A DNA stretch of 64,000 nucleotides, taken from Hassallia byssoidea VB512170 (GTDB lineage: Bacteria; Cyanobacteriota; Cyanobacteriia; Cyanobacteriales; Nostocaceae). Numbering within the stretch: the first letter of the stretch is position 1; each line of letters starts with the position of its first letter. Below are positions 53,366-63,083 of this stretch, one piece after another. The notes beneath the pieces were generated by a model that ran no database searches, was not told where the DNA came from, and saw only the letters and a list, made by a program, of their open reading frames with translations. The stretch spans positions 51,180-115,179 of the forward strand of contig NZ_JTCM02000008.1 in assembly GCF_000817785.2 (NCBI RefSeq). The letters are read 5' to 3'. The position numbers were made by a program, and so were the translations under genes.

Positions 53366-54292
53366 ATGCCAGATCCGCAAATCTCTGCCATTATCTGTAC
53401 TCACAATCGAGACACCTATTTAGGTGCTGCTATAGATAGCCTTTTGGCGCAATTTGCCGCTGGCTTTGAGGTGGTGGTAGTCGATAATAACTCAAGCGAT
53501 CGCACGCGCGAAGTTGTAGAACAAAGGTTATCCGATCCGCGTTTGAAGTACGTCTTTGAACCGGTGCTTGGTTTATCTGTCGCTCGCAACACTGGTGCAA
53601 AAGAATCTAGGGGGGAAATTCTCGCTTATTTGGATGACGATGCGGTTGCAAGCTCGCGCTGGTTGCAAATATTATATTCTGCCTATGAAAATAACTCTAA
53701 GATCGCGATCGCAGGTGGCAAAGTCACTTTATTATGGCCCCCAGGAATCCAACAACCACGTTGGCTATCTCCCGGACTAGCTGCCAATTTGGGAGCATAC
53801 GACTTAGGGGACAGCATCGTTTACATCGAGCAGCCCGGTTTAACTCCCAGAGGCTTAAATTACTCGATACGCCGCAGCTTTCTCAACGAAATTGGCGGTT
53901 TTGACCCTAATCTCGGTCGAGTCGGCAAAAACTTATTATCTAATGAAGAACTGCAAATGACAGAACTTGCCCTTCAACGCGGTTGGCAAGTTGCTTATCT
54001 TCCCGATGCTCTAGTTGCTCACAATGTCGCTCCAGAACGCCTCAACCGCTCCTGGTTTTTAAACCGAGGCTGGTGGCAAGGTATCAGTGAGTGCTATCGA
54101 GAACAACTTGCCGGTAAAGCCGGTATCGGTCAATTGCAGCGCGGCAGCGAAAGGTTTTTACGCGGCTTGTATAAATCATTGCAACATTTAAGTGACCCAG
54201 CAGAACGCTTTGACAAACTTGTGTATGCCTACGGTCAGATTGGTTACTTAAATGCCGCTATTCAGGGTCTTTTATCATCAAATAACAAATAG
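53366..54292 (+). CDS. Family 2 glycosyltransferase
   Basis: 308 residues. GT-A fold with SAIICTHNRDTYLGAAIDSL, VVVVDNNSSDRTREVVEQ and the D-x-D motif in ILAYLDDDAVAS; then ARNTGAKESRGE and a longer C-terminal part. It likely adds a sugar to an exopolysaccharide or lipid-linked glycan. The ATG at 53366 is followed by the conserved part; upstream is STRR. It leads three genes (two GT2 and an acetyltransferase) whose set resembles hormogonium-polysaccharide loci of filamentous cyanobacteria, but the exact hps name is not certain. Confidence 0.9.
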   Translation: MPDPQISAIICTHNRDTYLGAAIDSLLAQFAAGFEVVVVDNNSSDRTREVVEQRLSDPRLKYVFEPVLGLSVARNTGAKESRGEILAYLDDDAVASSRWLQILYSAYENNSKIAIAGGKVTLLWPPGIQQPRWLSPGLAANLGAYDLGDSIVYIEQPGLTPRGLNYSIRRSFLNEIGGFDPNLGRVGKNLLSNEELQMTELALQRGWQVAYLPDALVAHNVAPERLNRSWFLNRGWWQGISECYREQLAGKAGIGQLQRGSERFLRGLYKSLQHLSDPAERFDKLVYAYGQIGYLNAAIQGLLSSNNK

Positions 54293-54307
54293 AAATAACT
54301 ACTTAAT

Positions 54308-55249
54308 ATGTCAGCAAAAATACCAGTTTCCGTATTAATTCCCGCAAAAAACGAACAAGCAAATTTACCAGCTTGCCTCGCTAGCGTCGCTGTTGCCGAT
54401 GAAGTGTTTGTTGTAGACTCTCAAAGTACCGATAAAAGCGAGGAAATTATTAAAAGTTACGGTGCAAACCTCGTGCAGTTCCACTTTAATGGACGCTGGC
54501 CCAAAAAGAAAAATTGGTCTTTAGAAAATCTACCTTTCCGTAATGAATGGGTGCTAATTGTCGATTGCGATGAGCGCATCACCCCCGAACTTTGGGATGA
54601 AATTGCTCAAGCAATTCAAAATGATGAACACGATGGTTATTACCTCAACCGCCGCGTATTTTTCTTAGGTAAATGGATTCGCCACGGTGGTAAATATCCT
54701 GATTGGAACCTGCGTTTATTTAAACACGCCAAAGGTCGCTACGAAAATCTCAACACTGAGGATATTCCCAACACTGGCGATAATGAAGTTCACGAACACG
54801 TTATTTTACCGGGGAAAGTCGGCTATCTGAAAAACGATATGCTTCATGAAGACTTCCGCGACTTGTTCCACTGGTTAGAAAGACATAACCGCTATTCCAA
54901 CTGGGAAGCGCGTGTTTATTTCAACATTCTCACAGGTAAAGATGACAGCGGCACTATTGGCGCAAATTTATTTGGTGATGCAGTGCAACGCAAGCGCTTT
55001 TTGAAAAAAGTTTGGGTACGTTTGCCATTTAAACCATTTTTGCGGTTTATTTTGTTCTACATTATTCAGCGCGGCTTTTTGGATGGCAAAGCTGGATATA
55101 CCTACGCCCGCTTGCTGAGTCAATATGAATACCAAATTGGAGTGAAACTCTACGAGTTACGTAGTTGTGGCGGGCAACTAAATACTACCAGCACCCCCAA
55201 ATCGGCAGCACCATCCCTCACGCAAGAAATTCAACAAACGGCAACGTAG
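54308..55249 (+). CDS. Family 2 glycosyltransferase, KdtX/WaaE-like
   Basis: 313 residues: VSVLIPAKNEQANLPACLAS, VDSQSTDKSEEIIKSYGA and VLIVDCDERITPELWDEI (D-x-D) make the catalytic core; RHGGKYPDWNLRLFKHAKGR and a C-terminal helical stretch (FLRFILFYIIQRGFLDGKAG) fit the WaaE/KdtX branch that acts at membranes. It starts 16 bases after the previous gene and is surely in the same operon. The last residues are Thr/Ser-rich and probably not conserved. Confidence 0.9.
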   Translation: MSAKIPVSVLIPAKNEQANLPACLASVAVADEVFVVDSQSTDKSEEIIKSYGANLVQFHFNGRWPKKKNWSLENLPFRNEWVLIVDCDERITPELWDEIAQAIQNDEHDGYYLNRRVFFLGKWIRHGGKYPDWNLRLFKHAKGRYENLNTEDIPNTGDNEVHEHVILPGKVGYLKNDMLHEDFRDLFHWLERHNRYSNWEARVYFNILTGKDDSGTIGANLFGDAVQRKRFLKKVWVRLPFKPFLRFILFYIIQRGFLDGKAGYTYARLLSQYEYQIGVKLYELRSCGGQLNTTSTPKSAAPSLTQEIQQTAT

Positions 55250-55251
55250 AA

Positions 55252-55405
55252 GATGGGGAATGGGGAATGGGGAATGGGGAATGGGGAATGGGTAATGGGT
55301 AATGGACTTTTCTCATTCCCAATTCCCAATTTTCAATTCCCAATTCCCAATTTTCAATTCCCAATTCCCCATTACCCATTACCCATTACCAATTCCCAAT
55401 TCAAA
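55252..55405. repeat. STRR arrays GGGGAATG and CCCAATT
   Basis: Seven GGGAATG/GGTAATG units followed by CCCAATT/TTCAATT and CCCATTA units; the halves are complementary. They fill the gap to the acetyltransferase gene. Confidence 0.88.
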
Positions 55406-55410
55406 ATTTG

Positions 55411-56004
55411 ATGTCCCAGTTGAATGTGAGTAAACAACCGTCGGTAGTTGATGCAGAACCTTTTGTAGATTTACGCAAGTATGACCAATCCTGGTTCGAT
55501 CGGGGTCGTCCGGGTTGGTATATTTTATTTTGGTGGTTTGTACAAGCGATCGCCTTTCCACTGACTCCTCAGCCCCTCAGTAATCTCCGTTGCGCTATAC
55601 TCCGGCTGTTTGGGGCAAAAGTCGGCAAAGGTGTATTAATTCGCCCTACCGCCCGCTTCACTTACCCCTGGAAAATCAGTATTGGCGATTATAGCTGGAT
55701 TGGTGATGATGTCGTTTTATACAGTCTTGATGAAATCCACATCGGCTCACACTGCGTAATTTCCCAGAAAAGTTATCTATGTACTGGTACTCATGACATC
55801 AAAGATCCAGCCTTTGGACTGAAAACAGCAATTATCACCATTGGTAATGGCGCATGGGTAACAACAGATTGTTTTGTTGCCCCAGGAGTGACAATTGGCG
55901 CTAACGCCGTAATCGGCGCTCGTAGCACTGTTTTAAGTGACATACCCGCAGGACAAGTAGCTTGGGGAAATCCCTGCCGTCCGAGGTATCCCAGGCAGAA
56001 GTGA
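55411..56004 (+). CDS. WcaF-like hexapeptide acetyltransferase
   Basis: 197 residues of the left-handed beta-helix family. Hexapeptide turns: VGKGVLIRPTARFTYPWKIS, IGDYSWIGDDVVLYSLDEIH, IGSHCVISQKSYLCTGTHDI and TIGANAVIGARSTVLSDIPA. It probably acetylates a sugar in a polysaccharide, together with the two glycosyltransferases upstream. ATG at 55411; a TTG directly before is not used. Confidence 0.9.
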   Translation: MSQLNVSKQPSVVDAEPFVDLRKYDQSWFDRGRPGWYILFWWFVQAIAFPLTPQPLSNLRCAILRLFGAKVGKGVLIRPTARFTYPWKISIGDYSWIGDDVVLYSLDEIHIGSHCVISQKSYLCTGTHDIKDPAFGLKTAIITIGNGAWVTTDCFVAPGVTIGANAVIGARSTVLSDIPAGQVAWGNPCRPRYPRQK

Positions 56005-56046
56005 GTAGATTTGAGAAGTTGAAGCCACTGCTCCAACTTCTTTCTA

Positions 56047-56964
56047 CTAATTTACACATATTTGAGAAATCAAATTCCGTAACCATATGTGCCCTTGGTC
56101 GCGGTCATTTTTGTTATGCCACAGTATATCTACGGAAAAACCAGTCATTTCAAATGGTAGTGGGGAAGCATATAATTGCCAAACTTCCACAAATGTTTTG
56201 ACTAGCTGTGCAGGCAGAGTTGCAATCAAATTTGTATTTACCAAAATAAACGGTACAATCAGAAAGTTGGGTACAGACATGGCAACATTTCGGCTTAGGT
56301 TTTGAAGAGCCAAAGCCTTATCTACCAAGCCCACCATATCTTCTTTGGGAGATACAAGCAGGTGAGAAGCTGCGATATACTCCTCTAGAGCGATCGCTTT
56401 CTGGAAAAGAAATTTTTCTGCAAACAAACAGACAAAATGCTCTTGGTAAAGTAATTGTCGAGTATGCCACGCTTGAAATTGTGGACAATGCCCGATCGCC
56501 AAATCAATTTCGTCAGCATCAAGTAGTTTAGGCGATCGCATCCAATTAGTTGAGCGTACCTGAATTTTCACCTTTGGAGCAAGTATTTCAAGTTGTTTCA
56601 ATAATTTTGGTAAAAATACTAGCTCTGAGTAATCATCCATACCAAGTCTGAAGATGCGATCGCTCTGTTTGGGGATAAATTGCGACTCGCTGTAAATAGC
56701 TGTTTGGACTTGCAACAACACCTCATGGATAAATTCAGCTAACTCAATTGCCTTTGGTGTCGGTGTCATCCCCTTAGATGTCTTGATAAACAAATCATCT
56801 TTAAATAGTTTCCGCAGTCGAGAAAGGGCGTTGCTGGTTGCTGGTTGCGACAGCCCAATTTTTTCGGCAGCGCGGGTAAGGTGCTGGGAAGTCATCAACG
56901 CATCGAATACAACCAGCAAGTTGAGGTCTACCCCTGCAAGATTGAAATGATGAATGACACTCAT
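56047..56964 (-). CDS. LysR-family transcriptional regulator
   Basis: 305 residues. Winged HTH at the N-terminus (NLLVVFDALMTSQHLTRAAE, then LSQPATSNALSRLRKLFKDD) and a periplasmic-binding-like effector domain. The form is close to the NodD/PcpR/LeuO branch. It faces a plus-strand set (57098-59421) across 133 bases, so it most likely controls that set; a TATTAAT-type sequence near 56968 could be a binding site. Confidence 0.93.
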   Translation of the reverse strand: MSVIHHFNLAGVDLNLLVVFDALMTSQHLTRAAEKIGLSQPATSNALSRLRKLFKDDLFIKTSKGMTPTPKAIELAEFIHEVLLQVQTAIYSESQFIPKQSDRIFRLGMDDYSELVFLPKLLKQLEILAPKVKIQVRSTNWMRSPKLLDADEIDLAIGHCPQFQAWHTRQLLYQEHFVCLFAEKFLFQKAIALEEYIAASHLLVSPKEDMVGLVDKALALQNLSRNVAMSVPNFLIVPFILVNTNLIATLPAQLVKTFVEVWQLYASPLPFEMTGFSVDILWHNKNDRDQGHIWLRNLISQICVN

Positions 56965-57097
56965 ATTATTAATAGATTGGACAAATAATTATAATCTTGC
57001 GAGTATGGATATAGGAAAGGTTGAGACATAAAAACAAACCTTTACCAATACATATTTTTTAGTAATTTCACAGATTAATATTTAAGGGAATGTAACC

Positions 57098-57673
57098 ATG
57101 CTTACTAATGAAAAGCCAAGTGCGAATATTCCTGCTGCGCTGTTTGCTAGCTACATCCAGAAAGACGGCATCAAATTATCGGCAGAAGACAAACTCGAAC
57201 TAATTGAAAAAACTCAATTATTCGAGCTTGCATTAGATTCACGTCATTTTGATGTCATTGAAGCGTTTGTCACAGACAATTTTATTTATGACCATGCCCT
57301 AGCATATCGTGAAGGTAAAAAAGCACACACAGAATTTTGGCAAGCAAACCAGGCAGTTTTGCTAAATGGTATCCGCCATCAACCAGTAAATATTATTGTC
57401 TATGGTGAAACAGATGAAACAGCAACCTCAGTTAGCTACTTAAATGTGTTGAAATTTGCTGATACCTCTGAATTACCAGTATCAGACAATCCTCAGCTAA
57501 TTGCACACGGAATTCAAGTCATGAATTTCCGTAAAGAAAACGAATGGAAGCTTGCACGCTTAACCATTGACCAAATGGCTGTTTCCCAAGTTTTCCCGAT
57601 TGATGATGCTACACGGCATTACTTCGCAGCCAAAGCGAGTGAGCGTAACCAAATCCGCCAACCACTTTTTTAA
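57098..57673 (+). CDS. SnoaL/NTF2-like protein
   Basis: 191 residues. The core EKTQLFELALDSRHFDVIEA, FVTDNFIYDHALAYREGKKA and EFWQANQAVLLNGIRHQPVN fits the NTF2-like cone fold; no catalytic residues can be assigned. It opens the group controlled by the LysR regulator and probably belongs to detoxification of small molecules, which is inference. AAGGGAA precedes the ATG. Confidence 0.8.
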   Translation: MLTNEKPSANIPAALFASYIQKDGIKLSAEDKLELIEKTQLFELALDSRHFDVIEAFVTDNFIYDHALAYREGKKAHTEFWQANQAVLLNGIRHQPVNIIVYGETDETATSVSYLNVLKFADTSELPVSDNPQLIAHGIQVMNFRKENEWKLARLTIDQMAVSQVFPIDDATRHYFAAKASERNQIRQPLF

Positions 57674-57715
57674 GCTGATGATTTGACGGCAATTTTACAG
57701 ATAAGGAGTTTAGTA

Positions 57716-58379
57716 ATGAAAATTGGCATCATCGGAGCAGGACAAATCGGTGGGACGCTTGCATTCATCTTGGGCACACGCTGGTCATCAAGTGATGGTC
57801 AGCAACTCCGGCAATCTCTCAAAACTAGAACCGTTAGTTGCTGAAATGGGTGTTAATGGCTCATCAGGTCAAGCGGATGAAGTTGTAGAGTTTGCAGACG
57901 TAATTTTGTTCTCTGTGCTTTGGAGAAAGATGGAACAAGTGCTCAACGGTCTGGGTTCACTCGAAGGCAAAATTGTAATTGATACTATGAATCCGCTCAC
58001 AACGACTGAGACCATCGTCGGTACTGCACCAGGAGAACACATTTTTGAGATCCCACAAGCCGGCTCTACTTCCGAAGAGCTACAAAAACGATTGGTGGGT
58101 GCGCGGATTGTCAAAGCCTTTAATCATTTCCCTGCCGAGCTTTTGGTAAAGGCAACTCAGGAGTCTGACACAAACAAGCTAACTGTCTTTTTGTGCGGAG
58201 ATGATAAACAAGCCAAGCATTTAGTCGTTCAACTGATTGAAGACAGCGGTTTTATTCCGGTAGATGCAGGTCGTCTATCGAGCGCACATTTGCTGGAAAA
58301 TTTGGCGAGATTATGGCACGAAGTTATGGAAGCCAATGAACTTAAGGATTTTGCTTTTTCTATCACCCGCTTGAAGTAA
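57716..58379 (+). pseudogene. NADPH-dependent F420-reductase-like protein, frameshifted
   Basis: The ATG at 57716 (after AAGGAG) opens MKIGIIGAGQIGGTLA, a Rossmann GxGxxG start, but this frame ends after about 40 codons. The rest of the protein (SSWAHAGHQVMVSNSGNLSK, ADVILFSVLWRKMEQVL, GARIVKAFNHFPAELL) is in the +1 frame from about 57768. Removing one T at about 57766-57768 restores an alignment of normal length. Either a real one-base insertion or a sequence error. Intact relatives use NADPH to reduce cofactors or quinones. Confidence 0.8.
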
Positions 58380-58404
58380 TTACTAGAAAAGGAAAAATAT
58401 CACT

Positions 58405-59421
58405 ATGGCTAAGGTAGTTAGTTTTCATCAACTTGGTGATGCAAATGTTCTCAAACTTGAAGATGTACAAGTACGAGAACCCGGTAAAGACGAAATTCGC
58501 ATCAAAGTTGAAGCAATTGGGTTGAACCGTGCGGAAGTTTTGTTCCGCGAAGGTAATTATGTGGAAATGCCAAAATTGCCTTCAAGTCTCGGTTATGAAG
58601 CAGCGGGTATAGTTGAAGCAATTGGCGAAAATGTAACAAACTTAAAGGTAGGCGATAAAGTTAGTACCGGTCCATTTTTTTCGATGCGGGATTACGGTAC
58701 TTACGGCGAACAAGTGATTGTCCCTGCTAATGCAGCCTTTCGTTATCCTGACAATCTTACTTCCACAGAAGCCGCAACAGCATGGCTGCAATATTTAACT
58801 GGATATTTTGCATTTGCAGATGTGGGTAAGTTACAACCAGGGCAATATGTTTTAATTACTGCTGCATCAAGCAGTACTGGATATTCCGCAATTCAACTGG
58901 CAAAAATGATGGGAGCGATTACAATTGCTACCACCAGAACCCAAGCAAAACGCCAAAATCTCGTTGATGCAGGGGCAGACTATGTTATTGTTACCAATGA
59001 AGAAGATTTGGCAGGTCGAGTCAAAGAAATTACAGGCGATCGCGGTGTAGAATTGGTTTATGACCCAGTTGCAGGTCCCACACTAGCGCAACTTGTGGAA
59101 GTGACTGCACCCAAAGGCACTATTATTATTTACGGTACCTTATCGTCAGAACCGACGATTTTTCCCTTGTTACCTGCGATTACGAAGTCAATTAAATTCC
59201 CCGTTTATGCTGTTTTTGAGTTTACAGGTAGCGATGCATTGAGTTTATCGCGTAACGAAGAAGCTGTGCAAAGAGGAGTCAAATTTATTTACGAAGGTTT
59301 GGCATCAGGACAACTTAAACCTGTAATTGATGAGCGCGTTTTCAAATTAGATGAAATTGTCGAAGCACATCGCTACATGGAATCGAATCAGCAGAACGGA
59401 AAAATTGTGGTGACGGTTTAA
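58405..59421 (+). CDS. Zinc-independent quinone oxidoreductase-like MDR protein
   Basis: 338 residues of the medium-chain dehydrogenase/reductase family: EAIGLNRAEVLFREGNYVE, SSLGYEAAGIVEAIGENV, and the NADPH loop region LITAASSSTGYSAIQLAKMM. The structural zinc Cys cluster is missing, as in quinone oxidoreductases. It follows the frameshifted gene by 25 bases and completes the LysR-linked set. Confidence 0.92.
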   Translation: MAKVVSFHQLGDANVLKLEDVQVREPGKDEIRIKVEAIGLNRAEVLFREGNYVEMPKLPSSLGYEAAGIVEAIGENVTNLKVGDKVSTGPFFSMRDYGTYGEQVIVPANAAFRYPDNLTSTEAATAWLQYLTGYFAFADVGKLQPGQYVLITAASSSTGYSAIQLAKMMGAITIATTRTQAKRQNLVDAGADYVIVTNEEDLAGRVKEITGDRGVELVYDPVAGPTLAQLVEVTAPKGTIIIYGTLSSEPTIFPLLPAITKSIKFPVYAVFEFTGSDALSLSRNEEAVQRGVKFIYEGLASGQLKPVIDERVFKLDEIVEAHRYMESNQQNGKIVVTV

Positions 59422-59482
59422 TTGTTAAACCAGCAGTAATCTAGGTAATCAAAAAATACGTAGTCATTTAATTTGATAATTT

Positions 59483-59512
59483 GTAGAGACGTTCCACTCT
59501 TTACGTCTCTAC
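59483..59512. repeat. GTAGAGACGTTCC-type inverted repeat
   Basis: GTAGAGACGTTCCACTCTTT followed by ACGTCTCTAC, related to copies at 13043 and 35976; it lies between convergent genes and may act in termination. Confidence 0.7.
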
Positions 59513-59590
59513 GATGTTTCCATAATTGATAGAGCCTTCAAAAATAGCCTAGCAAAGCCTGCACCGATAGTATCGATCTACTTTCTTAGC

Positions 59591-60967
59591 TTACGCTAAT
59601 CCCAGCCAAGAGAAGAGATTTTGCCACCAAGAACTACTTACCTGCCCCACAAGCTTCATTTTTTGGCGAATGTCTTGAATATTCCAGTTAGTTAATTTAG
59701 CAAGAGTTTGCGCTTCTTTTTCAAAACGCTTACCCAAAGACCGCTTATATTCTCTTCCCGCAGAACATGTAACTTCACCTGTAAACGGGTGTTGCAAAAC
59801 GTAACGTCCCTGAAAAGATTCGCGGTTAGAGGTTTGCTGAAACATCAAGTCTTCCGGGAATTTGTCGCGGGTGTAGCGGACATGCAGACGAGAAATGAAA
59901 ACGCTACTAGAAGGGCTTGGTGGACGAATGCGGCGGGGTGCGGGTGCGTTCACCCCAAAATCATTATCTAGCCAAAATACACCCGCTTGCTTGAGTTCCT
60001 GTTGGCTGAGAGGTTCGGCAGAACAAGGATCGCAATTACTCATATCCCAAGCATATTCTAAAAATGCCACTTTTCTATCTTCTTTGATGTAAGAAGTTTG
60101 AAACATGGATTTATAAAAGTCGCTAAATTCATCTTTGACAAATAAAGGAATATTATCACCTGAAGGAACTTTCACTGTCCGGTAATTCGTAATTTCTGCC
60201 TGTCCTTTGGGCGATAAAATGTAGACAATCAAATCTTGTTCGGTTGTGGCGTTAATCATGCCCAAACGAATTGGCAGCATGAATTTAGGTGAAGAGTAAG
60301 AAATTTGCAAAGGACGCAGAAACTGATAGCCAGATTCCTCAAATTTATCTAAGTTGACTTTAGCAACAAAGAATTTCATTGAGGAACGAATGTAAGGCTG
60401 AAGTAGCTGTTTTGCCCCTCTAGGAATTTTATAACCGTTGCGGTTCAACCAAGTTTCCAGTCCGCCAGATTCTTTCGCGCTAAGAATTACAATATCGTAT
60501 TCGCCAACGTTGAAACGCGCTTCGACAGTCACACCTAAATTCTCAGCACTCCTAGCACTTCCTACCCGATTTCTTGGTGCTGCTGGTAATGGTACAGGCA
60601 ATCTACTACTATTTTCGTAAACTGGCGCACAGGGGTCAGAGTCAAAATATTCTACCAATCGTGGTGCGCTAAAAGCATCTAGGCGCTCAATAATTTTCGG
60701 TTGGGCAACGCGCACTTGCTCTTTTTGTAATACTGTCGGTACAGGCACGACAATTGCAAAATCTTTTACTTCGCCCTGAAAGTCATTTGCCATCGTCAAG
60801 ACAGTGCGATCGCCCGATCGCGCGATCGCCACCTGAGAAGCTTTGTTATACAGCTTTGCATCAGCTTTCGCAACATAAAATCCACAAAATGCCCAAGCCG
60901 CCGGCGTAAAACAAAACATAGCGACAAATGTTAGTAGTAAAGAAATTAACAATCGAAAAGGTTTCAT
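59591..60967 (-). CDS. DUF2330 secreted protein
   Basis: 458 residues. A signal peptide is seen (LLISLLLTFVAMFCFTPAAW, cleavage near AFC). DUF2330 marks follow: CGFYVAKADAKLYNKASQVA, FQGEVKDFAIVVPVPTVL, YFDSDPCAPVYE, RFNVGEYDIVILSAKES. It is exported to the periplasm or surface; the reaction is not known. The RnfD-like gene follows upstream on the same strand behind an STRR block. Confidence 0.9.
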   Translation of the reverse strand: MKPFRLLISLLLTFVAMFCFTPAAWAFCGFYVAKADAKLYNKASQVAIARSGDRTVLTMANDFQGEVKDFAIVVPVPTVLQKEQVRVAQPKIIERLDAFSAPRLVEYFDSDPCAPVYENSSRLPVPLPAAPRNRVGSARSAENLGVTVEARFNVGEYDIVILSAKESGGLETWLNRNGYKIPRGAKQLLQPYIRSSMKFFVAKVNLDKFEESGYQFLRPLQISYSSPKFMLPIRLGMINATTEQDLIVYILSPKGQAEITNYRTVKVPSGDNIPLFVKDEFSDFYKSMFQTSYIKEDRKVAFLEYAWDMSNCDPCSAEPLSQQELKQAGVFWLDNDFGVNAPAPRRIRPPSPSSSVFISRLHVRYTRDKFPEDLMFQQTSNRESFQGRYVLQHPFTGEVTCSAGREYKRSLGKRFEKEAQTLAKLTNWNIQDIRQKMKLVGQVSSSWWQNLFSWLGLA

Positions 60968-60972
60968 GTTTG

Positions 60973-61133
60973 TTAGTTGATAGTTGATAGTTGTTAGTTG
61001 ATAGTTGTTAGTTGATAGTTGTTAGTTGATAGTTGATAATTGATAGTGTCTCCCTATTCCCTATTCCCTATTCCCCATTCCCCATTCCCCATTCCCCATT
61101 CCCCATTCCCCATTCCCTATTCCCCACTCCCCA
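60973..61133. repeat. STRR arrays TAGTTGA and ATTCCCC
   Basis: About nine TTGATAG/TTGTTAG units, then nine TTCCCTA/TTCCCCA units. The second block runs into the 3' end of the RnfD-like gene. Confidence 0.88.
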
Positions 61134-61928
61134 AGAAAATCTCGGTGCTTTCCAAAAGGTATCTAGCAAGATAGTCAAAGGGGCAAGGGCAAACAGTGCC
61201 CAGAAAACTGCTGTGGAAACAAAGAAATAATTCCGCAGAATAAAAGTTAATATGGCGATGCACATTGCCCAAACTACACGCGCAATTCGGGCGTTGGGAA
61301 TTGACCGGGGGTCTGTTACCATAAACAGGGCAAATAGCAGCAATGATCCACTCATCAATCGATGCCAGTAAACATCCCAAGTCCAGCCCAGCATCATATT
61401 GCGAATTGCTTCCATAAAAGCGTATGTAAGCAAAAAAGCGGCTGTTGTATCCCAACGTCCGACTCGCTTGAGAATCATGCCACCTGTGCCGGCAAATAAC
61501 AGCCCATACCACCAATCATCACCCCATTGTCCCGGTGAAACCCAAGCATCGGGAGTCAGTAATAAAGCACAAATGATACCAGCGTTGGCGGAATTGAAGA
61601 AATGTTTATCGCCGACTTTGAAGACAAATTTACTAGCGATCGCCACAAATCCAGCTAAAGCCATTGTCGTCCAATCATCAGCCCGTAAAAGCAAGCTGAG
61701 TCCCAACGCGGTAATTAGAGGACTCCGAAAGTTTGTTTTTTGTCCTTTGTCTGTTGCAAATGACTCTTGACTAATAACCTTTGACAAAAGCCATTGCGTT
61801 GATACACAGGTTGCGATCGCCACTGCAATCAACTCTGGTCGCAGCGTCCAATCTCTTGTACCTATTCCCAAAACTAGAAATAAGGAAAGAAATAAAATTT
61901 GATAATCTCGTATATCTTTAAGCAACAT
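61068..61928 (-). CDS. RnfD/NqrB-like membrane protein
   Basis: 286 residues with about eight membrane segments: YQILFLSLFLVLGIG, LITALGLSLLLRADDWTTMA, NSANAGIICALLLTPDAWVS, SGSLLLFALFMVTDPRSIPN. This fits the RnfD/NqrB family whose normal members carry covalent FMN in ion-pumping complexes, but no other Rnf subunits are near. The last ~20 residues (REWGMGNGEWGMGNGE) are translated STRR. Confidence 0.85.
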   Translation of the reverse strand: MLLKDIRDYQILFLSLFLVLGIGTRDWTLRPELIAVAIATCVSTQWLLSKVISQESFATDKGQKTNFRSPLITALGLSLLLRADDWTTMALAGFVAIASKFVFKVGDKHFFNSANAGIICALLLTPDAWVSPGQWGDDWWYGLLFAGTGGMILKRVGRWDTTAAFLLTYAFMEAIRNMMLGWTWDVYWHRLMSGSLLLFALFMVTDPRSIPNARIARVVWAMCIAILTFILRNYFFVSTAVFWALFALAPLTILLDTFWKAPRFSWGVGNREWGMGNGEWGMGNGE

Positions 61929-62144
61929 TGCTTTTTAACTCAGGGATTTCCCCTAAACTTAGGTGTGTCACCAATCTAAACGTGTAGATGCGAAAATCAT
62001 GCTGCCGTTACAAATTTTGTTACAGTTAAGTTAGATATGGCTATTAATTAGATTAATTAGTTATTTATTTTACATAATACAATTGCGTAAATTTTCTTAT
62101 AGTAAGCCTTACAAAATCTAAAATCCAAAATTGAAAGACTTAAG

Positions 62145-62822
62145 ATGCAATTCGCTTCGCTATATCCGCTTGTTTACCGAATTCTCAAACCAACGTTTCC
62201 TAAGTGTCTTTGGTGTGGAAATCCAAATTCTAAAGCGATCGCACTCACGTTTGATGATGGTCCCCACCCACAATACACGCCGGAACTTTTAGCTGTTTTA
62301 GACCGCTATAATATTAAAGCTAGTTTTTTCTGGTTGGGTGTTTGCGTCAATCGAAATCCAGCGATCGCCAAAACAATATGCGATCGCGGTCACTGGATCG
62401 GATTGCATAGCTACGATCATCGCAATTTCCCCATGCTTTCCCCAACTGAACTTCAGCAAAGCTTAGAAAAAACCCAAGCTGCAATTCATAGTGCTTGCAA
62501 TCTCCAACCGTCACAAGTACGTGATGTCCGACCCCCCAACGGCTTCTTTACACCGGAAACTTTAAAATTATTACATCAGTGGAATTACCGTCCAGTTATG
62601 TGGAGTGTTGTACCAGAAGATTGGGTAAGACCAGGAGTCGCTACTGTAGTGCAGCGAGTTCTCCAGCAAGTACAAAACGGCTCACTGATTGTTTTGCATG
62701 ATGGTGCTTGCGGCGGGCAAGATGTTGCCGCTACAGCATCAAGCCTGATTCCCCAATTGCTACAACAAGGCTATCAGTTTGTGACAGTTGATACTTTATG
62801 GCAGCAAGCAGCACTCAGGTAA
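62145..62822 (+). CDS. NodB-type polysaccharide deacetylase
   Basis: 225 residues with all five NodB motifs: ALTFDDGPHP, HSYDH, RPPNG, the W-x-x-x-P-x-D-W segment (WSVVPEDWVRPG) and VLHDG. The metal triad Asp-His-His is present. It removes N-acetyl groups from a GlcNAc polymer, such as peptidoglycan or sheath polysaccharide. There is no signal peptide in front, so export is not evident. Confidence 0.93.
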   Translation: MQFASLYPLVYRILKPTFPKCLWCGNPNSKAIALTFDDGPHPQYTPELLAVLDRYNIKASFFWLGVCVNRNPAIAKTICDRGHWIGLHSYDHRNFPMLSPTELQQSLEKTQAAIHSACNLQPSQVRDVRPPNGFFTPETLKLLHQWNYRPVMWSVVPEDWVRPGVATVVQRVLQQVQNGSLIVLHDGACGGQDVAATASSLIPQLLQQGYQFVTVDTLWQQAALR

Positions 62823-63027
62823 TAATCACCTATAAGAAGAGTGCTAGCGCCAATAGTTAACGCTCAACATTTCCGAGGAAGTGTTGCTATCTATGAAGGC
62901 GCTGCCAAGTAATACCCTTTTAGAGTAGAATAATAGTATGATACGGTGTCCCGCATACATTTTAATTTAGGTAGTATACGCACTTTGTCACTTGCACGAA
63001 GAGTGTCAATAGTCAAGCAATCAAGTA

Positions 63028-63041
63028 CCAACAATTGTTGG
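63028..63041. repeat. Palindrome CCAACAATTGTTGG
   Basis: Perfect 14-base palindrome, extended imperfectly to AAGTACCA/TGGTGCTT. It lies in the gap between the deacetylase and the convergent XRE gene; terminator or operator. Confidence 0.5.
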
Positions 63042-63083
63042 CTGGTGCTTATGACCGAAGAAATTAAGAATGAGTGAATTTAC

